The notes beneath the pieces are model-generated. The model was given only the letters and a program-made list of their open reading frames with translations, was not told the origin of the DNA and searched no databases. Positions 23,027 through 27,211 of a stretch of DNA of 27,211 nucleotides are shown here, piece after piece. This stretch comes from DATFPK01 sp035264885 (GTDB taxonomy: Bacteria > Actinomycetota > Thermoleophilia > Solirubrobacterales > 70-9), in assembly GCA_035264885.1 (NCBI GenBank), contig DATFPK010000023.1, positions 1 to 27,211 on the forward strand. Direction: 5' to 3'. The stretch's first letter is position 1, and each line of letters begins with the position of its first letter. Position numbers and translations under genes: made by a program.

Positions 23027-23677
23027 ATGGCCTCGCTGGTCCACCGCGAGCGACCCGCCGCGGGCGAGCCCGAGGGGCTGCTCGTCCTCCACCACGGCCG
23101 GGGGTCGGACGAGAGCGACCTGCTGGGCCTGGCCGACGTCCTGGACCCCGGGCGGCGCCAGCACGTGGTGACCCCGCGCGCTCCCCTGACCCTTCCCGGC
23201 TCCCCTGGCTTCCACTGGTACGTCGTGCACCGCGTCGGCTATCCGGACTCCGAAACCTTCGCCACCGCCTACTCCCTGCTCACGGCGTTCCACGACCAGC
23301 TCTGGGAGCGGACGGGCATCCCGCCGGAGCGGACCGTCTTCGGCGGCTTCTCGATGGGCTCGGTCATGAGCTACGCGACCGCGCTCCCCGGGGATCGGCC
23401 ACGGCCGGCGGGCATCCTGGCGTTCTCCGGGTTCATCCCGACCGTCGAGGGCTGGGAGCCGGACCTCGAGTCACGGCGAGGGATGCCGGTGTTCATCGCC
23501 CACGGGCGGGCCGACCCGATCATGGAGATCGATTTCGCCCGGCAGGCCCGGGAGCTGCTCGAGCAGGGAGGCCTCGACGTCGCCTATATGGAATCCGGCG
23601 TCGGCCACACGATCGACCCGGCCAGCATCCCGGCCGCGGTCGACTGGATCGCCCGGGCGCTGCCGCCACCGGACTGA
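23027..23677 (+). CDS. Carboxylesterase/phospholipase-like alpha/beta hydrolase
   Basis: 216 residues from ATG 23027, where the conserved first strand follows directly (the 15-residue upstream extension is Arg-rich and unlikely). It belongs to the Abhydrolase_2/YpfH group. The catalytic triad is visible as Ser109 in GFSMGS, Asp163 in HGRADPIM and His194 in GVGHTID. The oxyanion loop is LHHGRGSDESDL. It is a soluble esterase for small acyl esters or lysophospholipids; the substrate is unknown. It is divergent from ytoQ, 56 bp away, and convergent with an uncharacterised gene. Confidence 0.9.
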   Translation: MASLVHRERPAAGEPEGLLVLHHGRGSDESDLLGLADVLDPGRRQHVVTPRAPLTLPGSPGFHWYVVHRVGYPDSETFATAYSLLTAFHDQLWERTGIPPERTVFGGFSMGSVMSYATALPGDRPRPAGILAFSGFIPTVEGWEPDLESRRGMPVFIAHGRADPIMEIDFARQARELLEQGGLDVAYMESGVGHTIDPASIPAAVDWIARALPPPD

Positions 23678-23681
23678 GCGG

Positions 23682-23704
23682 TGCCGGCTCGCGCGGCGCC
23701 GGCA
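23682..23704. terminator. Hairpin between convergent genes
   Basis: TGCCGGC (23682-23688) and GCCGGCA (23698-23704) form a perfect 7-bp stem around 9 nt. It sits in the 33-bp gap between the esterase stop and the convergent stop at 23711, so it may end both transcripts. There is no T-run. Confidence 0.5.
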
Positions 23705-23710
23705 GGCGGG

Positions 23711-24244
23711 CTAGGCGAACGCCGGGACCGGGGCGACCACCGGCCGGGCCGGCGCCGGCGCGGTGATCGCGGCCGGCTCGATCGCATCGAGCCAGTCGGC
23801 CTTCAGCTCACGCAGCAGCAACTCGGCGCGCGCCTCGGCTGCGACCCAGAGGGCGACTGCCTTGGCGACCTCGTGCTTCGGCAGGGCGGGGTTCTCGCCG
23901 CTGCAGAGGTCGACCGACCGGTCGAAGACGTGCTCGAGGGCGTGCAGATGCGGGATCGACTTCGCGACCCCCCGGTAGAGAGCCTGGATCGACTTCTTGC
24001 GGCGCCACCGCTTCAGCGCCCCGGAGCCGCGGAAGTCGGGCTCGACGACCCGCAGCGTGACCCCGACCGCGCACCCGCCGGAGTCGCCGGCGAAGAGGCG
24101 GCCCGGGGTGATCACGTCGGCCTGCTCGAGGCCCTCGATCAGGGCGACGACGAAATCGGTCGGCAGCCCGCGGAGGACGCGATGGAGTCCCTCGTTGCGC
24201 TCGGCGCGGAAGCGGCGCGAGATCTCGGGTGCCTGGGAAGACAT
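23711..24244 (-). CDS. Uncharacterised 177-residue protein
   Basis: I do not recognise the family. ATG 24244 opens a soluble, mostly helical protein without signal peptide or membrane segment. It begins SSQAPEISRRFRAERNEGLHRVLRGLPTDF, has a basic patch LKRWRRKKS in the middle, and a stretch PHLHALEHVFDRSVDLCSGENPALPKHEVAKAVALWVAAEARAELLLRELKADW that looks helical. It ends in an Ala/Pro-rich tail of about 20 residues. Codon use is like that of its neighbours, which supports a real gene. It is convergent with the esterase and 97 bp downstream of the HxlR gene on the same strand. Confidence 0.65.
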   Translation of the reverse strand: MSSQAPEISRRFRAERNEGLHRVLRGLPTDFVVALIEGLEQADVITPGRLFAGDSGGCAVGVTLRVVEPDFRGSGALKRWRRKKSIQALYRGVAKSIPHLHALEHVFDRSVDLCSGENPALPKHEVAKAVALWVAAEARAELLLRELKADWLDAIEPAAITAPAPARPVVAPVPAFA

Positions 24245-24341
24245 GCCGCGAACGTGATCGGCGCAGCGCGGGCGAGAGTTGAGAGCACGGCGCCGATGAG
24301 TGGCGCTTTTCAGTAACGCCGGCGCCTGTTTATGGAGAAGG
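24245..24341. other. 97-bp spacer, no clear feature
   Basis: Contains several GGCGCC/GGCGC segments and an imperfect GGCG...CGCC pair around TTTTCAGTAA (about 24302-24320), which could be a weak hairpin after the HxlR gene. No convincing promoter for the 177-residue protein is seen. Confidence 0.35.
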
Positions 24342-25013
24342 CTAGGCCCGAGCGAGAACGGCGGGCTCGGGCATCGGGAAGAGCTCGAGCAGGCGGGCGA
24401 CCGCTCGGCGGGGGCCGTCGATCTCGACCGCCCCGGACCGGGCGGCGTCGGTGAGCTTCAGGGCGCCGGTCAGGACGGCGGCGAAGGTGTCTGGATCGGT
24501 CCGCAGCACCGCCTCCGGCTCAGCCGCCGGTCCGCGGGCGAGGTCGAGCTTTCCGTCCGCCACCCCGACCCGGTAGACGTCGTCGCCCAACCGCAGCTCG
24601 CAGGTGGCCTTCACCCCGGCGGCGGCCTCGGGGTCGAAGAGCGAGCGCAGCGCGAGGACGATCGAGTCGCCCCCGATGCAGGTCGAGTCGGGCGGGACCG
24701 GCGCGCGAGCGCCCCAGCGCCCGAGGTGCGTGACCACCGGCTCGAGCTCCCTCCCCCAGCCCGTCAGCTCGTAGACCCGGGAAGCTGCGGGAGGCGCCAG
24801 CATGCGACGACGGATCACACCCGCGGACTCCAGCTCGCGGAGGCGCTGAGAGAGGACGTTGGGGCTCGCGTTCGGCAGGCCGGCGCGGAGGTCGGTGAAC
24901 CGCTTCGGCCCGAGCAGCAGCTCGCGTACGACGAGCAGCGCCCAGCGCTCCCCGACCAGGTCCAGGGCGTGGGCGAACCGGCATGCGTCGTCATATCGCC
25001 GCTTTCCGGTCAT
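24342..25013 (-). CDS. HxlR-type regulator with C-terminal SCP2-like domain
   Basis: 223 residues from ATG 25013. The N-terminal ~100 residues are an HxlR winged helix: YDDACRFAHALDLVGERWALLVVRELLLGPKRFTDLRAGLPNASPNVLSQRLRELESAGVIRRR...VYELTGWGRELEPVVTHLGRWG. The C-terminal half (about 120-215) has the pattern of an SCP2 sterol-carrier-like or lipid-binding domain (LRLGDDVYRVGVADGKLDLARG...FAAVLTGALKL...GAVEIDGPRRAVARLLELF). It may sense a hydrophobic ligand and repress or activate nearby genes, possibly itself. Only one Cys lies in the N-domain (Cys11), so thiol sensing cannot be excluded. It is transcribed from a promoter at about 25028. Confidence 0.9.
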   Translation of the reverse strand: MTGKRRYDDACRFAHALDLVGERWALLVVRELLLGPKRFTDLRAGLPNASPNVLSQRLRELESAGVIRRRMLAPPAASRVYELTGWGRELEPVVTHLGRWGARAPVPPDSTCIGGDSIVLALRSLFDPEAAAGVKATCELRLGDDVYRVGVADGKLDLARGPAAEPEAVLRTDPDTFAAVLTGALKLTDAARSGAVEIDGPRRAVARLLELFPMPEPAVLARA

Positions 25014-25027
25014 GGGCGTCGGGAGGG

Positions 25028-25077
25028 ATTCTAGCCCTTCGGCACGGATTTTTAACGGGTTGGTCCTTGTTTAGGAC
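25028..25077 (-). promoter_or_regulatory. HxlR gene promoter and candidate operator
   Basis: On the minus strand TAGAAT (25033-25028) is a good -10, and TTAAAA/GTTAAA at 16-17 bp is a weak -35. The leader to ATG 25013 is only about 8 nt with no Shine-Dalgarno. Upstream lies the 15-bp inverted repeat GTCCT-TGTTT-AGGAC (25063-25077), a plausible operator for self-regulation. The patch is AT-rich compared with the genes. Confidence 0.5.
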
Positions 25078-25091
25078 TTATGGACCGGCGG

Positions 25092-25376
25092 TCAGCCGCG
25101 ACCGAGCAGGCGGCGGACCGCCGCCATCAGCTCCTCGGACTTCTCGTCGCTGCCCCCGTTCGCCGCGCCCACCACGCAGTGTTTCGTGTGGTCCTCGAGC
25201 AGCTCGAGCGCGACCTTGTCGAGCGCCGCCTGGATCGCGGTGATCTGGGTGACGACGTCGATGCAGTAACGGTCCTCCTGGACCATCCCGTTGACCCCGC
25301 GGACCTGGCCCTCGATCCGGCGCAGGCGCCGTTCGATCCCGTTCTTGTTCTCGGTGTAGCCGCGGGTCTCGGTCAT
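25092..25376 (-). CDS. csoR: CsoR-type copper-sensing repressor
   Basis: 94 residues from ATG 25376; longer frames upstream are shadows of DUF4396. The all-helical CsoR/RcnR/FrmR fold is evident (RRLRRIEGQVRGVNGMVQEDRYCIDVVTQITAIQAALDKVALELLEDHTKHCV). The Cu(I) triad Cys38-His63-Cys67 has the same 25- and 4-residue spacing as C36-H61-C65 in M. tuberculosis CsoR. This distinguishes it from formaldehyde or nickel sensors. It overlaps the DUF4396 gene by ATGA, and a perfect CsoR-like operator precedes the operon. It should therefore repress itself and DUF4396 until Cu(I) binds. Confidence 0.93.
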   Translation of the reverse strand: MTETRGYTENKNGIERRLRRIEGQVRGVNGMVQEDRYCIDVVTQITAIQAALDKVALELLEDHTKHCVVGAANGGSDEKSEELMAAVRRLLGRG

Positions 25377-25966
25377 CCGATCGCCTCGCCGAGCAGGACC
25401 GCCAGGCCGAAGAGGAAGGCGACCGCGGTGACCACGCCGACGATCCTGGGGTCCGGTCCGCCGTGGATGCCGGTCTCGTGGACGGCCGTGTGGCCCTTCC
25501 CCCGCCCGATCAGCCAGCGGTTGACCGGGACGGTCAGGACAAAGGCGATCGCGAGGGCGAACGCCAGGCTGCCCCAGAACAGGAGCGTGTCGAGCCCGGC
25601 ATCCATGGCGCCGGGAATGACCAGGAGGATGATGTTGTCGACCACCTCCATCGTCGCGATCGACAGCGTGTCCGAGGCGAGGGCGATCGGGACGACCGCG
25701 CCGATCCCGAGGCCGGCGCGGAGCAGCGGCAGGCTGGTCAGGAAGTAGCCGAAGAGAAAGGCGAGGGCGACCGCCAGGAGAATCGTGCCGAGGTTGGAGA
25801 AGCCGGCGGCGGTGCCGATCGCCACCCCCGCCACCTCGCCGATCGCGCAGCCGGTGAGACAGTGGAGGGTCGCGCTGACGGCGACGTTGGTGAGGGCGCG
25901 GCCCTCCTTCGGCATCTCGTGATGGTGGTGACCGGCGTGCTGCTGGTCTGCGGCGTGGGCTTCCAC
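25373..25966 (-). CDS. DUF4396 membrane protein with His-rich N-terminus
   Basis: 197 residues from GTG 25966, which has GAGGA at an 8-nt spacing; ATG 26014 lies inside the operator and upstream of the likely transcription start, so I reject it. The N-terminus carries His4, His10 and His13-16 (AHAADQQHAGHHHHEMP), a likely metal-binding tail. The DUF4396 core ATLHCLTGCAIGEVAGVAIGT follows, with a Cys pair. About five or six helices come next, including PIALASDTLSIATMEVVDNIILL and SLAFALAIAFVLTVPVNRW, then a last helix near the C-terminus. The family function is unknown. Operon partnership with CsoR suggests a role in copper handling at the membrane. Confidence 0.9.
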   Translation of the reverse strand: MEAHAADQQHAGHHHHEMPKEGRALTNVAVSATLHCLTGCAIGEVAGVAIGTAAGFSNLGTILLAVALAFLFGYFLTSLPLLRAGLGIGAVVPIALASDTLSIATMEVVDNIILLVIPGAMDAGLDTLLFWGSLAFALAIAFVLTVPVNRWLIGRGKGHTAVHETGIHGGPDPRIVGVVTAVAFLFGLAVLLGEAIG

Positions 25967-26009
25967 GGGCTGTTTCCTCGCGCTGGAAGTGGTCGGACAC
26001 CACCAGCCT

Positions 26010-26029
26010 AGCATACCCCCAGGGGGTAT
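26010..26029 (-). promoter_or_regulatory. CsoR operator and promoter of the DUF4396-csoR operon
   Basis: ATACCCCC-A-GGGGGTAT (26013-26029) is a perfect 17-bp palindrome that fits known CsoR sites (TACCC...GGGTA). On the minus strand TATGCT (26015-26010) is a TAnnnT -10 overlapping its edge. A start about 7 nt downstream gives a leader of roughly 37 nt before the GTG 25966 with its Shine-Dalgarno. Bound CsoR would block RNA polymerase. Confidence 0.88.
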
Positions 26030-26033
26030 AACG

Positions 26034-26447
26034 CTATGGGCCGAGGTGTCCGGGACCCTCGGCGAGGAAGAAGAACCAGTACGAGATCAGGACGAGGGCG
26101 ACGACCAGGGACCACACCATGAGCGGCTCGAGCGGCCCCCGGAGGCGCCGGGGCCGGTCCTCCTCCTCGTCGTAGCCCCAGTGGCCGGTGACCCGCAGGT
26201 AGAGGCCGTTCAGCCAGAAGAGGAAGACCGAGAAGACGATCATCGCGGTCGGCACCAGCGCCAGGCCGGCGACGAGCTGAAGAGCCTGGCTGGGCAGCAG
26301 GTCGATGCCGAAGCGCAGCGTGAGCGCCGGGACCACCGTCCACAGCGCAAGGCTGCCCAGCGCCATCAGCACCAGCAGGAACCAGGCCACCGCGCGGTCG
26401 ACCGGGCGCCGCGCCGCCCGGGTCACCATGGTCGTCGAGGCATCCAC
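26034..26447 (-). CDS. Small three-helix membrane protein, unknown family
   Basis: 137 residues from GTG 26447, which has GGAGGA 4 nt upstream; the next ATG is 26429. The longer frame to 26492 would overlap the upstream gene by 44 bp and has no better signal. Three hydrophobic helices are seen (VAWFLLVLMALGSLALWTVV, ALQLVAGLALVPTAMIVFSVFLFWLNGLYL, LMVWSLVVALVLISYWFFFLAEG), with a charged loop WGYDEEEDRPRRLR between the second and third. I do not recognise a family. One base separates its start from the MlaE-type permease stop, so the two are translationally linked and it may be an accessory subunit of that transporter. Confidence 0.7.
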   Translation of the reverse strand: MDASTTMVTRAARRPVDRAVAWFLLVLMALGSLALWTVVPALTLRFGIDLLPSQALQLVAGLALVPTAMIVFSVFLFWLNGLYLRVTGHWGYDEEEDRPRRLRGPLEPLMVWSLVVALVLISYWFFFLAEGPGHLGP

Positions 26448-26448
26448 G

Positions 26449-27210
26449 TCATCCTCCGATCGGGGCACGCGGGTTCGCTCCCCAGAAGACAAGGGTGCCC
26501 AGCATGCCGATCACGTGGACCAGAACGATGTTCAGGGCCATCGACTTCGCGGTCGCCGAGCCGACCCCCACCGGGCCTCCCGACGCGGTATAGCCGTAGT
26601 AGCAGCCGACCAGCACGATCGCGGTCGCCATGACCATGCCCTTGGCCAGGCTGAACAGGAGGTCGGGCGGGTTCTGGAACATCCAGAAGATCAACGAGTA
26701 GCCCCCGTTCGAGGTGTCGCCGATCTGGTGAACGACGACGATCCAGGAAGCGAGGTAGGAGACGCCGATGCCGGCGATGTAGATGAACGGCAGGACGATC
26801 CAGGCGGCCATGAGCCGCGTCGCGCAGAGGAACGCCATCGGCGGGACGCCCATCACCTCGAGCGCGTCGACCTCGTCGGAGATCCGCATCGAGCCGATCT
26901 CGGCGACGATCCCGGTCCCGACCTTGGCCGACATCATGTAGCCAAAGGCGTAGGGAACGACCTCTCGGAGGTCGCACCAGGCCGAGAAGACGCCGGCGTA
27001 GGCGGGCGCGCCCTGGGCGCGCAGCAGGTAGGCGCCCTCGAGGCCGCAGGTGAGCCCGCTGATGAACAGCAGGCCCCAGATGACCAGGGCCGAGCCGAGG
27101 ATCAGGATGCCCGCCTGGCGCAGGGACTCGCCGAAGAAGCGCAGGACCCGGCCCGAGAGGACGAGGCCGATGATCCGCCCGCCGAACCGGGCGATCTCGC
27201 CGAGCGAGTC
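26449..27210 (-). CDS. MlaE/YrbE-family ABC permease, 5' end outside the window
   Basis: Partial: 253 codons plus stop are visible, and the frame is open to the window edge, reading DSLGEIARFGGRIIG at the left. That matches the usual N-terminus closely, so only a few residues are probably missing. TM1 is GILILGSALVIWGLLFISG. The family core is VVPYAFGYMMSAKVGTGIVAEIGSMRISDEVDALEVMGVPPMAFLCATRLMAAW, with the conserved E-x(2)-MRISDEVDALEVMG coupling helix. The C-terminus GANPRAPIGG is YrbE-like. These permeases move phospholipid or sterol-like lipids in Mce/Mla systems. The ATPase and Mce-domain partners must lie beyond 27211. The internal ATG at 26937 is not the true start. Confidence 0.92.
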   Translation of the reverse strand, partial: DSLGEIARFGGRIIGLVLSGRVLRFFGESLRQAGILILGSALVIWGLLFISGLTCGLEGAYLLRAQGAPAYAGVFSAWCDLREVVPYAFGYMMSAKVGTGIVAEIGSMRISDEVDALEVMGVPPMAFLCATRLMAAWIVLPFIYIAGIGVSYLASWIVVVHQIGDTSNGGYSLIFWMFQNPPDLLFSLAKGMVMATAIVLVGCYYGYTASGGPVGVGSATAKSMALNIVLVHVIGMLGTLVFWGANPRAPIGG

Positions 27211-27211
27211 G

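Noticed and set aside
25373..26014. ATG at 26014 as the DUF4396 start
   Set aside because: It lies within the CsoR operator and -10 box, upstream of the probable transcription start. GTG 25966 has a well-spaced GAGGA.
1..27211. CRISPR arrays, tRNA or rRNA genes, transposases, att sites
   Set aside because: I looked for regular repeat-spacer patterns, cloverleaf arms, rRNA cores and transposase motifs and found none.

Overview
The window is about 27 kb of very GC-rich DNA with densely packed genes, many GTG/TTG starts, ATGA/GTGA/TTGA/TGATG stop-start overlaps and several starts without a Shine-Dalgarno. Together with an Rv2578c-type radical SAM protein, a CsoR repressor, an HxlR regulator, a MoxR/DUF58/transglutaminase cluster and an MlaE/YrbE permease, this suggests an actinobacterium in the broad sense. 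My inference is a Thermoleophilia/Solirubrobacterales-like chromosome. I see no rRNA, tRNA, transposase, phage gene or CRISPR array. The only selfish element seen is an intein.

Layout. 1-3856: housekeeping genes (hotdog thioesterase, pdxH, a GST-like protein, a YqgE/AlgH protein coupled to a zinc alcohol dehydrogenase). 3880-8220: a tight MoxR ATPase - DUF58 - TgpA-like transglutaminase operon, convergent with a membrane HD-GYP protein (8217-9608). 9609-10070: a 462-bp divergent intergenic region with several inverted repeats, including a terminator-like hairpin that belongs to neither neighbour. 10071-17361: an MFS exporter followed by a complete oligopeptide-type ABC importer in the unusual order A-C-B-D-F, with a strong terminator between the binding protein and the permeases. 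17365-19916: a small phosphodiesterase, then two overlapping genes. One joins a LigD-type 3'-phosphoesterase to a ligase adenylation domain that has lost its catalytic lysine. The other is an apparently intact ATP-dependent DNA ligase.

19913-22970 (minus strand): ytoQ, then an Rv2578c-family (SPL-like) radical SAM gene preceded by a textbook LexA/SOS box. That gene is interrupted by a 339-residue LAGLIDADG intein placed exactly at the third cysteine of the Fe-S motif. An NTF2-like gene with no ordinary start codon follows. 23027-25013: an esterase, an unrecognised protein and an HxlR-SCP2 regulator. 25092-26029: a copper-type operon (DUF4396 membrane protein plus CsoR) with a perfect CsoR operator. 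26034-27210: a three-helix membrane protein coupled to an MlaE/YrbE lipid-transport permease that runs off the window.

The most interesting parts are the phosphoesterase-pseudoligase/active ligase pair and the SOS-boxed, intein-split radical SAM gene about 500 bp from it. Together they look like a small DNA-damage neighbourhood. No Ku gene or LigD polymerase domain is present in the window.
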